A stretch of DNA of 46,675 nucleotides, from contig NZ_LOPW02000016.1 in NCBI RefSeq assembly GCF_001469875.2, positions 109,376 through 156,050 on the forward strand, read 5' to 3'. Every line of letters begins with the position of its first letter. Positions within the stretch are counted from its first letter, which is position 1. Shown here in pieces: positions 31,979-40,698 of the stretch. This DNA comes from Haloferax marisrubri (GTDB taxonomy: Archaea; Halobacteriota; Halobacteria; Halobacteriales; Haloferacaceae). Made by a program: the position numbers and the translations under genes. The notes beneath the pieces were generated by a model. That model made no database searches. It had not been told where the DNA came from and worked only from the letters and a program-made list of their open reading frames with translations.

Positions 31979-32307
31979 TATTCAACCTTCGAGCGTATCG
32001 CGAGCCAGTCGTGGTCGACGTGGAGATCGGCGTTCCGAAGTGGGTCGTGAGGTGAGCGATTATGATGACGAGAGTGAGGCGGTACGCCGTGTTCAAGGTA
32101 AGATCGTACCTGTATTGCGGTACTCTTCAAAACAGCCTCGTGTCCCGGTCGAGTGCCGAGTAATCCATAGCAGTTGTATTCGGCACGTCTCGTGGAAAAG
32201 ACGGCTCCTCCGGCCATGAACGCTTGTCCAGTTGGTGGTTATATCACCGCAGATATCCACCTCGGGGGCCGTTCACACTGTATTCCGGAATCTCCATTTG
32301 GATGTGC
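31979..32307. other. Intergenic with unclear remnants
   Basis: Open frames on the minus strand (for example HDPLRNADLHVDHDWLAIRS) have partial coding character but no family I recognise and no continuous frame. It probably represents further decay of the upstream replication or mobile gene. Confidence 0.35.
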
Positions 32308-35300
32308 TCACTGGCGTCGTACTGCGATAACTGTGAGCAGTATCGCCACCACCGAACCGACGAGACCAAATCCGGGACTATCTACGTCGGTCGAGAGCGG
32401 CGTCTCCGTTGAATTATCACTAGCTGCGCCCTGCACGTTCTCGGATGTGACGACATCTGTCGGCGTCGAGGCTCCCGACGCTTCCGCCGCTTCGACAACT
32501 ACGGTCTCGGTGACGTTCGCTGTTTGACCCGCGTCGTTAGTCACCGTCAACTCGACTGGGTACGTGCCCGGTTGGTCGAGGACCATCGTCGTAGTCTCAC
32601 CAGACTGCTGACGTCCAGCTACCGACCACTCGTACCTGACGAGTGCTCCGTACGGCGTCGACGACCCGGTCGCGTCGAGCGCGAACGCTTCACCGACCGC
32701 GACCGTTGTCGGCATCGACGAGAGCGTTGCCTCGGGTGTCCCGACAAGTGTGACTGAAAACGGAGAGAATCCAGTCGTCGTGGCTTCGACCGTGACTGTT
32801 CGATTCGTCTGGTTTACGACAGTCGTATTCAACAGACGCCAAGTTCCGTTGGCGTGATGAGCGACTCGGATGGCGGTTGCAGTCGCGCCCGCGGTCCGCA
32901 CAGCTGCTCGCGGGAGCTGTAGTTGAACGGTTGCGGACGCGTTCTCGGCCGGTGGCGACCCGGTTAGCTGGAATGCGACGAGCGACTGTCCGGGGAGGGC
33001 CTTGGGTACTGATTCACTCGTGGCAAATTCGACCACAGTGATGTTGCCTCGAACCTCCGCATCGGGTCCGAATTGAATCCGAGATACGGTCGTGTTCTGC
33101 GTGAAATTCACCGAGACAGGCCCGGACTGATTTGTCGGGAGCGACACTCGCTCGGCGTACGTCGGCGTCGCGTTCACAGGCACGTCGAACCGTTGTCGAA
33201 TTGCAGACGCGTTCTCGAGTATCGTGCGTTCGCTGTCGCCGGTTCGTTGGACAGTAAGTGTGACCGTCGCTTCGTCCGTCTCACCGTCTTCGTCGCTCAC
33301 CTCGTACGTGAACGAGTCCCTCCCCGTGAACCCGTCGGTTGGCGTGTAGGTGAACGACCCGTCCGAAGCGAGGTCGAGCACACCGTTCATTGGGTTGTTC
33401 ACGACCGACACCGAGAGGGAGTCCACCGCGTCGTCGGGGTCGCTATCGTTAGCGAGGAGTCCGCTCTCGGTCGTCACATCGAGTCGCGTCTCCGCGGAAA
33501 CGCTGTACGAATCGTTGTTCGCAGACGGTGCGTCGTTCGAACTCCCCCACGTAGCGCCACCACCGCCACCGACTTTCTGGACCGTCACGTTCAGCGTGCC
33601 CGTGTCGGTATTACCACCGACGTCCGAGACGTTCAGCGTGACGGTGTAAGTACCGGGGTCGGCATAGGTGTGATTCGGCGTTGGGCCGGTCGCAGTCGGC
33701 GACCCGTCACCGAAGTCCCACAGATAGGACGTGATGTCGACGGTGTCGGTCGATGCTGAACCATCGAATGAGACCGGACTGTCCTGGTCTGCTGGATTCG
33801 GATTACTGGTTGGCATGGCGACGGGTGCACCGGTATCAATGACGTAGGTCTCGCCGGTCGTGTAACTCCCGTCGGCGCTGCCGGATTCCCCGCCTTCGAC
33901 CAATCGGTTACCGTCACTATCGGTGATACTGTCGTCGTCAACGAGATCGAGTCGGAGGGTCCCGTCGGTCGAGATGTTAGTGACGGAGACGACGTAACGA
34001 ACGTCACTCCCGGCTACAGACACATCGCTGTCGGCGTTCTCTGTCGGCGTACTGTCGGTCCTCGTTAGCGTGAAATCACTCGCATCGACACCGGAGACGG
34101 GTTCCGAGAACGTCACGGTGAACGTCACGTTCTCAGAAGTAGTCACCCGGTTAGTCGGGCTGTTTCGAGTGACGGATTCGACCACCGGCTTTGCGATACC
34201 CTGCGCTCGCAACTGGTCACCCCGGTCGAGCGACCGCAGTACCGGGTAGCCGTCCGCCGCCGCGTCGGTGTCCTCGCTCTCGACGGTCTCCCACGTCCCC
34301 GTGAAATCGAGGCCGGACATGTTCGCTTCCGCGCTCGCACCCTGCATCTCGGGTGCCGGGTCGGTGTCGGCCGTCGCTCCGAAGCCGCTGACGTCGGTGA
34401 AGGTTATCGGCTCCCACCCATCTCCCGTACTCACACTGTCCTCGTTCGTCGTTCCCACGTCCCAGTAAGCCTGCTCCACGGTAGTCGGTTCAACAGCGGA
34501 GCCACCGACGAGGCCACCAATCCCCTGCGTCTCGTCGTCGATACTGAGAGCCCCAGTGGCGTACGAACGCTGAACCGTTCCTCCAGGATCCGCTTGGAAC
34601 GACCCGAGTACTCCACCGGCGTACCAGCTCGCAGTAACCGTGCCAGTAGCGTAGGAATCCGCTATCGTTCCCGTGGAGACGCCGACCAGTCCGCCAGCAG
34701 ACGTGCTGCCTCCCCCTCCGTCGACGGCTCTTGCAGCGAAGGAGCGATTGACCGTCCCCTGGTTGAAACCGACCAGTCCGCCAAACCAATCGCTTCCACG
34801 AGTCGGTTCTCCAATCGCGTAGGAGCGACGAACCGTCCCATCGTTACGGCCGACTAGGCCGCCAACTCGATAAGTCCCGGTAACCTCACCAGTGACGTGA
34901 GAGTTCTCGACGGTCCCATCGTTATACCCGGCGAGCTGTCCGGTTCTTCTCGCGCCGGTGACGGATCCGCCCTCGAGACCGATGTTGGTGATCGTTCCTC
35001 CCGACGCAACCTCACTAAACAGGCCAACGGAGTATGTCCCTCCTCGGTTGATAGTCAGGCCGGAAATCGTGTGGTCGTCGCCATCGAAGGTGCCCGTAAA
35101 CTCGTTGTTTCTGTCCCCGATCGGGTCAAACCCATTGTTGCTGTCCCACGTCGATGTCTCGCTCGCGTTGATATCTCGGGTTAGAACGTAGTTATTCCCC
35201 AGTCCCTTGTCATCGATACACTGGAGTTTGTCCAGCGTGTCGACCTCGTAGTACGTTTGCCCCGAGATGGTCTGATTGGTCCATGAAACGGCGCTACACT

Positions 35301-35418
35301 GCGATGTGTCCGGAATATCGGCGGCTGCCACCCCCGAAAAGGCGGTGACACCGACACCCAACGAAACGACGAGGAGTGTTATTACCACGAGTAGCCACCG
35401 ACTGACCCTCGCACCCAT
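32308..35418 (-). CDS. Large secreted surface protein with GLUG, PKD and Ig-like domains, PGF-CTERM
   Basis: 1036 residues. A signal peptide with hydrophobic core WLLVVITLLVVSLGVGVTAF is at residues about 8-27. GLUG-type repeats (VENSHVTGEVTGTYRVGGLV and similar) span about 130-320. A bacterial-Ig-like segment (about 410-520, FTVTFSEPVSGVDASDFTLT), a PKD domain (about 530-615, SYLWDFGDGSPTATGPTPNH) and a VCBS/cadherin-like repeat (about 625-725, GSFTYTPTDGFTGRDSFTYE) follow. Then come a PGF-pre-PGF-like domain and an Ig/PKD-like domain. The end PGFGLVGSVVAILLTVIAVR is a PGF-CTERM tail. Such tails are cleaved and lipid-anchored by archaeosortase ArtA, so the protein is likely displayed on the S-layer surface. 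Role: adhesion or surface structure (inference). Confidence 0.9.
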   Translation of the reverse strand: MGARVSRWLLVVITLLVVSLGVGVTAFSGVAAADIPDTSQCSAVSWTNQTISGQTYYEVDTLDKLQCIDDKGLGNNYVLTRDINASETSTWDSNNGFDPIGDRNNEFTGTFDGDDHTISGLTINRGGTYSVGLFSEVASGGTITNIGLEGGSVTGARRTGQLAGYNDGTVENSHVTGEVTGTYRVGGLVGRNDGTVRRSYAIGEPTRGSDWFGGLVGFNQGTVNRSFAARAVDGGGGSTSAGGLVGVSTGTIADSYATGTVTASWYAGGVLGSFQADPGGTVQRSYATGALSIDDETQGIGGLVGGSAVEPTTVEQAYWDVGTTNEDSVSTGDGWEPITFTDVSGFGATADTDPAPEMQGASAEANMSGLDFTGTWETVESEDTDAAADGYPVLRSLDRGDQLRAQGIAKPVVESVTRNSPTNRVTTSENVTFTVTFSEPVSGVDASDFTLTRTDSTPTENADSDVSVAGSDVRYVVSVTNISTDGTLRLDLVDDDSITDSDGNRLVEGGESGSADGSYTTGETYVIDTGAPVAMPTSNPNPADQDSPVSFDGSASTDTVDITSYLWDFGDGSPTATGPTPNHTYADPGTYTVTLNVSDVGGNTDTGTLNVTVQKVGGGGGATWGSSNDAPSANNDSYSVSAETRLDVTTESGLLANDSDPDDAVDSLSVSVVNNPMNGVLDLASDGSFTYTPTDGFTGRDSFTYEVSDEDGETDEATVTLTVQRTGDSERTILENASAIRQRFDVPVNATPTYAERVSLPTNQSGPVSVNFTQNTTVSRIQFGPDAEVRGNITVVEFATSESVPKALPGQSLVAFQLTGSPPAENASATVQLQLPRAAVRTAGATATAIRVAHHANGTWRLLNTTVVNQTNRTVTVEATTTGFSPFSVTLVGTPEATLSSMPTTVAVGEAFALDATGSSTPYGALVRYEWSVAGRQQSGETTTMVLDQPGTYPVELTVTNDAGQTANVTETVVVEAAEASGASTPTDVVTSENVQGAASDNSTETPLSTDVDSPGFGLVGSVVAILLTVIAVRRQ

Positions 35419-35683
35419 CAGACACTTACTCCGTCCAACCTTCGGTTGCGTCGATCGCGGTCCACGGTCGCCCGTAATGCGGTTTTATTCATATATTCAG
35501 TACGAATTCAACCGCAAGTATAGTCATTGGCTGAGACGGTGTTTCACGGCATGAGAAATCGGTCATTCAGACAACCAGAACCGCAACCACAGCTGTGTGA
35601 CGGTGACGCCAACACTCCGGCTGCGTGGCGTGATATATTGGAGGAGACGAAATACGTATCATTCATAGCCTCATGATAGTCGT

Positions 35684-36445
35684 ATGAATTGCTACAGTCG
35701 TGACCCCTCCCGACTGTTGAACTACCATCCACTGTTGGCCGCGGTCCGTGACCGGTCGGTCGACCGGTCGACATTGGAGACTGAACTCGGAGTGTCCAGA
35801 GCGACCGTCTACCGCCAGACTTCCACATTGGTCGACGAGGGACTACTCGAACGGACGAGCCTGGGATATCGGACGACCGGCGCGGGAGCGGCGGTTCTCG
35901 ACGCCGCCGACCGCTTCGAACGCTCGCTGGCGGCGGCCGACCGGCTGAAGCCGCTGCTCGAACACCTATCGCCGCCTGCCCTCACCGAAAACCTCCACCT
36001 CTTCGCCGATGCGATAGTGATGGCAGTCGACTCCGAGTCACCCTACGCCATTGAGCAACGCCTCGAATCCATCATCAGCGACGTCGACGAGCGAATCTAC
36101 GGGGCTGCAACGAGTTTCGGCTCACCGGTGACGCTCGCTCGGACCGTCGACCGCGTCAAGGGAGGCGTCGACTTCGAGTGGGCCCTCCCGCAGGCGGTCC
36201 TGGAACGCCTCGAACGCCAACACGGCGAACTGCATGAAACAGTACGTGCCCACGACAACGCTGCCGTCTACGTCACCGAAGACGTGATCGACCTCTCGTT
36301 GTACGACGACACGCTCGTGCTCACAGGGTTCGACACCGACCGAGGAACGCTGGCAGCCGTCGCCATGACCGACAGCCCTGCAGCCGTCGACTGGGCTTGC
36401 GACGTCTTCGAGACCCATCGTGAGCGCGGCGAGCGACTAACCTAA
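35684..36445 (+). CDS. HTH transcriptional regulator with C-terminal effector-like domain
   Basis: 253 residues from ATG 35684. Residues 10-70 form a winged helix (HPLLAAVRDRSVDRSTLETE, VSRATVYRQTSTLVDEGLLE). The remainder (FADAIVMAVDSESPYAIEQR ... VYVTEDVIDLSLYDDTLVLT) is an alpha/beta ligand-sensing-type domain seen in haloarchaeal TrmB/ArsR-like regulators. It is divergent from the surface protein gene 32308-35418 (265 bases between) and may control it or itself. The ligand is unknown. Confidence 0.85.
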   Translation: MNCYSRDPSRLLNYHPLLAAVRDRSVDRSTLETELGVSRATVYRQTSTLVDEGLLERTSLGYRTTGAGAAVLDAADRFERSLAAADRLKPLLEHLSPPALTENLHLFADAIVMAVDSESPYAIEQRLESIISDVDERIYGAATSFGSPVTLARTVDRVKGGVDFEWALPQAVLERLERQHGELHETVRAHDNAAVYVTEDVIDLSLYDDTLVLTGFDTDRGTLAAVAMTDSPAAVDWACDVFETHRERGERLT

Positions 36446-36595
36446 GTGGGCCACGGCGACGCCACCACCGGAACTCACGAAATACTGTGCAAAAGTATTG
36501 TGAGTTTGTTGGACCAACACAGTCGTAGCCCACCAGAGTGTTGACCCATCTGCGGGTGTTGGCAGCCCCGTGACCATGCGGAACTAATGTTGAGA

Positions 36596-36625
36596 CGCCT
36601 GCACCCCTAGCTGGCGAAAACAACT
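36596..36625 (-). promoter_or_regulatory. Stem-loop element, copy 19 (orphan)
   Basis: CGCCTGCACCCCTAGCTGGC then GAAAACAACT. Arms CGCC/GGCG with CACCCCT in the loop and GAAAAC. No minus-strand gene follows on the 36446 side, so the gene it served seems lost. Confidence 0.6.
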
Positions 36626-36684
36626 CTCTATCGGCGAGATTGGAGTAAGGGTTGTAGATAACCCCCAAATCATGACAAGAACCT

Positions 36685-36716
36685 CGTGCTGAATAGAGAG
36701 GATGAGTTCAGCAACT
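36685..36716 (+). repeat. GTGCTGAATAGAGAGG palindromic repeat, copy a
   Basis: CGTGCTGAATAGAGAGGATG then AGTTCAGCAACT; TGCTGAA and TTCAGCA form a short inverted repeat. The same unit occurs at 38613-38645, and inverted relatives at 38127-38155 and 38550-38580. It looks like an end of a haloarchaeal insertion sequence or MITE. No transposase is present. Confidence 0.55.
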
Positions 36717-36750
36717 CGTCCGTACCTATCTCACGCGGCCGTTAGTCGAG

Positions 36751-37485
36751 TCACTCCTTGCGAAGGTGCGCGGAGGCTTCGCGACGACCTGCGCGTAACA
36801 GGAGGACGCCGAGCGCGACGAACCAGACGATCTGGGTCAGCCCGAAGACGCCACCGCCGATCTCACCGAGCGCTGGAATCGCCGAGAGGATGCCTGCACC
36901 TCCGACCACGAGCCCGAGATAGTTCACCAGTCGGTGGAGCGCCCGCGTCCGGAGCGCGACCACGCTCACGAGTAGCGTCCAGAGGCCGCCGACGATCTCG
37001 TTGCCGCCGCCCAGCCCGTCGATGACCGGACTGACCGCCAACCAGACCGTCGTCGCCTGCGTCGGGTCGGTGCTGTAGAGGTCGACGACGACGCCCGTCG
37101 CGAGGGTGGCGACCATCCCGCTGGCGATGACGAGCCCGGCCCAGATGAGCCCGAACGCGGTCGTCGCTCGCATCAGCATCGGTGCCCCGGCCGCGAGGCG
37201 CTCGTGGAGCGTCAGCACGAGCGCCACCAGCACGATGCCGAAGACCACGTAGATGAGCAGGTACATCGCGGACAGCGTCGTCTCGTTCGTGGCGAACAAC
37301 TCGACCTGCTGGAGCGCCCCGGTGACGCTCGCGAAGTCGAGGACGACGAGGAAGTACGCGATCCCCGCCACGTAGATGGCCGCCTCGACCAGCGCGGCAA
37401 GGCCGCCCATCGTCAGATAGTTCCAGCGGCCCACCGTGGGCGACTGCTCGATACTCTCCCCTACTTGACCGGTCGTTGCTGCCAT
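36751..37485 (-). CDS. DUF4386-family membrane protein
   Basis: 244 residues with six predicted membrane helices (for example YLLIYVVFGIVLVALVLTLH and LVNYLGLVVGGAGILSAIPA). The layout and the motifs EAAIYVAGIAYFLVV, AGLVIASGMVATLATG and NEIVGGLWTLLVSVVALR fit the DUF4386 family, a small integral membrane family of unknown function. It starts at ATG 37485 with no stem-loop. It has high GC and ordinary haloarchaeal codon use. Confidence 0.85.
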   Translation of the reverse strand: MAATTGQVGESIEQSPTVGRWNYLTMGGLAALVEAAIYVAGIAYFLVVLDFASVTGALQQVELFATNETTLSAMYLLIYVVFGIVLVALVLTLHERLAAGAPMLMRATTAFGLIWAGLVIASGMVATLATGVVVDLYSTDPTQATTVWLAVSPVIDGLGGGNEIVGGLWTLLVSVVALRTRALHRLVNYLGLVVGGAGILSAIPALGEIGGGVFGLTQIVWFVALGVLLLRAGRREASAHLRKE

Positions 37486-37589
37486 TCGGTTTCTTCCACA
37501 GTGACATTACCGCCGGAGGAGATAGCCCTGTCGTACACGGTTCTCCCCCACCGATGGAGCGCGAGCGGCCAGTGGACTACGCGAGTGGA

Positions 37590-37740
37590 TTACCGACCGA
37601 GCATCGTCGCGATGCCGGCGAACACACGCAGGAGCGGTCGCTGAACCACCCACGGGAGTCCTGCGAGACGCACGTCCGCTCGGTGGTGAGAGAGAACTGC
37701 GCCACCGCGAACAGATCCGGATAGCCCACAGTAGCGCTGC
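37590..37740 (-). pseudogene. Possible C-terminal fragment of a cupin protein
   Basis: The frame ending at TAA 37590-37592 reads HRADVRLAGLPWVVQRPLLR and VFAGIATMLGR. LPW.VQR...R..A...R.LGY is the tail I associate with long cupin-domain proteins (e.g. quercetinase-like). No start codon or cupin barrel lies upstream. If real, it is another decayed chromosomal fragment. Confidence 0.35.
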
Positions 37741-37769
37741 GGCGCTCGGCTCGTGGAGTCGTCGGCCAC

Positions 37770-37982
37770 TCAATCGGTACGACCGTCGCGTCTCAGCCGT
37801 GGCGATACGAGCGAGATGCTGGTGGCGGCCGCTCCCGAAGCGAGGATGACGATGATTCCGGCGTCCGGGGTTCCCCGGAGGACGTACGCAATCCCGATGA
37901 TGAGTACACCCCAGACGAGTACGTTGGCGAGAACGAGACGCTCGCCGGGACTCTGGAGCGCCTTCCGAACGTTGTAACCCAT
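37770..37982 (-). CDS. Small two-helix membrane protein
   Basis: 70 residues from ATG 37982 (MGYNVRKALQSPGERLVLAN). There are two membrane segments, VLVWGVLIIGIAYVL and GIIVILASGAAATSISLV, and a basic C-terminus. There is no recognised family. A plausible stand-alone gene; function unknown. Confidence 0.6.
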   Translation of the reverse strand: MGYNVRKALQSPGERLVLANVLVWGVLIIGIAYVLRGTPDAGIIVILASGAAATSISLVSPRLRRDGRTD

Positions 37983-38126
37983 GCCCTCTGGACGCCAGAA
38001 ACGGAGATAGCCCTTGTGCTTCCGCTGTAGCGGGGCTGAACGCTGCTGTGTGGTTCACGGGGGGTCACAAACGGAGTCTTCCAGTCTGACTCGGTTCGAG
38101 TACTGTGACGTTGCGCCGACCCGTCT

Positions 38127-38155
38127 GACCGACTCGCGCTCTGTATTCAGCACGA
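38127..38155 (-). repeat. GTGCTGAATA-type repeat, inverted copy
   Basis: CTGACCGACTCGCGCTCTGT then ATTCAGCACGAACC. In reverse complement it matches the GTGCTGAATAGAGAG repeats, and it shares CTGACCGA with the copy at 38550. Confidence 0.5.
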
Positions 38156-38275
38156 ACCGTTCGAACTACTCGGGTTCTGTCAGGAACACCGTGACCGACT
38201 CAGAGAGTGTAATCAGTGGGGAAATACCAATAGTTCCATGCTTATATTGATAATTCAGCCATCGGGTAGTACTGC

Positions 38276-38491
38276 TTAGCGATTAGAATCAATACTCCTG
38301 CGTTTCTTACATTCTCCACAAAAGTCTGAGGGCAACTCAGATATGGAACCGACCTGTTTCTCTGAAGTGAACAGATTATGGGTTACGTAGTGGTCTGCCC
38401 ATCCGCAGCGAGTGTTTTCTGCAAAGTGCCACTTCTGATCCTCTTTTCGTTTTATTATCACTATGAGGTGTGGACTGGCGAGATGTATCAA
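38276..38491 (-). CDS. Small cysteine-containing hypothetical protein
   Basis: 71 residues. HFAENTRCGWADHYVTHNLF and LPSDFCGECKKRRSID give one Cys plus a CxxC pair and several His, compatible with zinc binding. The sequence is AT-rich compared with neighbours. Several similar small proteins with a final CGEC occur in haloarchaea to my knowledge. A working gene is likely but not certain. Confidence 0.5.
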   Translation of the reverse strand: MIHLASPHLIVIIKRKEDQKWHFAENTRCGWADHYVTHNLFTSEKQVGSISELPSDFCGECKKRRSIDSNR

Positions 38492-38549
38492 AGTTTGGTA
38501 CTGTTATTATAGTGCCTGATTCATCTCGGTCAATACCAGAGGCCTCCTC

Positions 38550-38645
38550 TGACCGATACGCGCTCTCTATTCAGCACGACTGTAGAAACCTCACCGAACG
38601 CTGTCAGAAGCGGCGTGCTGAATAGAGAGGGTAGATTCAGCAATT
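38550..38645. repeat. MITE-like inverted repeat pair around GTGCTGAATAGAGAGG
   Basis: CGCTCTCTATTCAGCACG (about 38561-38578) and CGTGCTGAATAGAGAGG (38614-38630) face each other with about 35 bases between. The right part then continues GTAGATTCAGCAATT like the copy at 36685. It is a compact palindromic element without coding capacity. Confidence 0.55.
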
Positions 38646-38721
38646 GACTACGTGCTGGTTGGGTTGTTTGGCTACGTCCACTGTGATCGAAACGGAACGA
38701 CCGGGATTCATCAATAACTGA

Positions 38722-39192
38722 TTACGTCTTCCGTCTAGCGACGTACCATTCGTATCCGTATTCCACAAAAGCCCCTAGTGGGCCGGCAATGGGGAGAGTA
38801 ATCATACCCCCGAATAGAACGATTAGAGCAGTGATGAAGATGAACTCGGAGACCGCACCCACGAGTGCGCCAGCGGAAAATTGACTCAGAGAGAACATGA
38901 GGCCAATCAGAGTTACGAATATGACGAGCGATCCGAGCGCTGAAACGGCACCTGCTATCGCACCGTAGACCGGTTCTGGTTCATCCGGCATCATCACACG
39001 CCAGATGACGGTCGCTACGATGAGATCGACGAACGGTGTGACGATCATCCCAAAGAAGATGATCTCACCTCCTCGTCGATACTCTGCTAGGCTCGGGGTG
39101 GCAAATCCTCGGGCCCTGAACGTCTGGAAAAAGTTACAGACGTTAACCAGAACGGCAAAGAGGAGCGCCGACGCGCCGGCGGCGAGGTTCAT
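38722..39192 (-). CDS. Small multi-helix membrane protein
   Basis: 156 residues from ATG 39192 (MNLAAGASALLFAVLVNVCN). There are four predicted membrane helices (ASALLFAVLVNVCNFFQTF, IIFFGMIVTPFVDLIVATVI, AGAVSALGSLVIFVTLIGLM, SEFIFITALIVLFGGMITLP). A charged loop RARGFATPSLAEYRRGG is typical of a haloarchaeal family I know only as conserved hypothetical. The longer frame upstream to 39447 overlaps the lipoprotein remnant and has no coding character. Start at 39192 chosen. Role unknown. Confidence 0.75.
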   Translation of the reverse strand: MNLAAGASALLFAVLVNVCNFFQTFRARGFATPSLAEYRRGGEIIFFGMIVTPFVDLIVATVIWRVMMPDEPEPVYGAIAGAVSALGSLVIFVTLIGLMFSLSQFSAGALVGAVSEFIFITALIVLFGGMITLPIAGPLGAFVEYGYEWYVARRKT

Positions 39193-39460
39193 CCTCGACT
39201 TCGACCGTGGCCTCGTAGTTCCCACCCCATGGAATCTTGTCCTGCCGAGTCGGATTTCGGTGTTCGTTCGGAGGGATGATGAGTGTCGTCTGGATCTATT
39301 CGTGGCCGCCGTCGACGTCGTGAACGCCGACAGAGATGTTCTTCTTACTGCCCGTATCGTTTTCCACGAAGACATCGGTCGCGCCCTTCGTGGTCCCAAG
39401 GGAAGACATGCAACCAGCGACACCAGCCAGGAGGGCAGTACCTGCACCCTTTGCAGACGC
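39193..39460 (-). pseudogene. Decayed lipoprotein gene with internal stop
   Basis: One minus-strand frame reads AKGAGTALLAGVAGCMSSLG (lipobox LAGVAGC), then VFVENDTGSKKNISVGVHDV and a TAG. It then continues in the same frame as IQTTLIIPPNEHRNPTRQDK and IPWGGNYEATVEVEDEP. The pattern is that of small haloarchaeal secreted lipoproteins with one beta-sandwich. The start is missing and the 3' end runs into the membrane gene. A nonsense mutation and loss of both ends make it a pseudogene. Confidence 0.55.
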
Positions 39461-39576
39461 GCAAAAACACCACTAACTACGCAGGGAGAACCAGGTATCG
39501 TAGAACTACTGTCACACTTTGGTTGACGCAGTCAGTACAGGCGCGACACCGACCGTGGGAGTTTCGACTGACGTCT

Positions 39577-40185
39577 TCAGAGTTGGCAGGGTCGTCCGAG
39601 TTCTCGTTCGTACTGCGATTTAATGTGTTCGAACAAGTCCTGGCCGAGCTCTGTCTGGATGCGAGGCGCGGCGGTAGCAAAGAACTCGTCCAGATTCTCG
39701 AACTCGGCAAAGTGGTCGTTCGCCTCGGCTTCGTCGTACCGACCTTGGCGCTCGTACTTGAGCGCCTGGAGACAGTTATCGATCAGATCCATGTCCTTGA
39801 CGAACTGTGCCGTCGGGGTATCGCGGGCTTCGTACTCTTCCCAGAGCGACAGCAGTTCAGTATCTTTGAAGGGCCCGACGAGATCGGTTACTGCGCTCCG
39901 TTCAGCCGCCTCCTTCTCGGACGTGGTGATGGTCTGGCGTCCGTCTTCCGCGCGAGTTGCGATATCGCCCGTTCGAGCTTCGCCGAGGTCGTGAATGAGT
40001 GCCATCGTCACTGCCTTCTGACGGTCAACCCCTTCTTGCTCGGCATAGAGAAGACACAGCGACGCTGTCCCCCATGTGTGGGCTGCGACCGATTCAGGCG
40101 AGTCGATATTCCGAAGCTCCCATCCAGTCCGAGTTTCGTCCTTCAACTCGAACCACTCGAGCAAGGAGTCGAGTTCGTCGGTCAT
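39577..40185 (-). CDS. HD-domain phosphohydrolase, 5'-nucleotidase-like (YfbR/HDDC2 type)
   Basis: 202 residues from ATG 40185 (MTDELDSLLEWFELKDETRT). HD site: H36 (AAHTW), H65-D66 (ALIHDLGEARTGD) and D near 132 (VKDMDLIDNCLQALKYE), all metal ligands of the HD fold. The spacing and GWELRNIDSPESVAAHTWG match HDDC2/YfbR-like 5'-deoxynucleotidases that hydrolyse dNMPs. Length is normal. It could be housekeeping or, on a mobile replicon, adjust nucleotide pools; the first is more likely. Confidence 0.85.
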   Translation of the reverse strand: MTDELDSLLEWFELKDETRTGWELRNIDSPESVAAHTWGTASLCLLYAEQEGVDRQKAVTMALIHDLGEARTGDIATRAEDGRQTITTSEKEAAERSAVTDLVGPFKDTELLSLWEEYEARDTPTAQFVKDMDLIDNCLQALKYERQGRYDEAEANDHFAEFENLDEFFATAAPRIQTELGQDLFEHIKSQYERELGRPCQL

Positions 40186-40188
40186 CAT

Positions 40189-40698
40189 ATCGGGGGAAGA
40201 CGAGTGGCCAGTTCAAATTATCGAGAGTATTCAACCGGGTCGCCAACATTCAGTTAATAGGTCCGCAGACCCACTACCAGCAAGTTCGTCTCGGTCTCCG
40301 GTGAAAATAACTGACTTTTGACCAATTATATGATCGCCTCAGATAGATGTCCCCCACTCGGGAGTGAGCAGCCACGCCGCGAACCCCCTCGCGCTTAATG
40401 CTGGCGTCGAGAGCACATTCACTTGAGCCCGGAACGCCGAGCTTGCCCGGCGCAGCTATGGTCGGTCGCAAGCGAAGCGAGACGCGACTGTACGGAGCGT
40501 CTCGATGCGAACGGTGAGCAGCGTGAACCGTGAGCAAGCGGAGGGCGGAACGCGGCGAGCGGGGCGGGCTGTATCGTCCCACACCAGCAAGCCGGTGGAG
40601 CGCGTTGATTCCGCAACGAACCCCAGGCGGGACAGAAAGAGGACGTACGTTCGAAACCGCAAGCGAACGCATATGTCTCCGGCCACCACAGCATCGCT
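40189..40698. other. Intergenic, GC-rich, nothing assigned
   Basis: 510 bases between divergent genes. The part 40380-40690 is rich in GC with repeated AGCG/GAGC words (GCAAGCGAAGCGAGACGCGA, GTGAGCAAGCGGAGG) as seen at ends of some haloarchaeal mobile elements. I see no gene, tRNA or clear terminal repeat. Confidence 0.4.

Larger units (their letters stand above)
36446..36750. other. Intergenic with orphan stem-loop and IS-end-like palindrome
   Basis: 305 bases with no gene. It holds stem-loop copy 19 (36596-36625) without a gene behind it and the motif CGTGCTGAATAGAGAGG (36685 onward) that recurs at 38613. Remnants of rearrangement are likely. Confidence 0.5.

Noticed and set aside
40380-40698. 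A possible structured RNA or IS605-type end before threonine synthase
   Set aside because: Repeated GAGC/AGCG words are present, but I could not define ends, a stem or a transposase partner.
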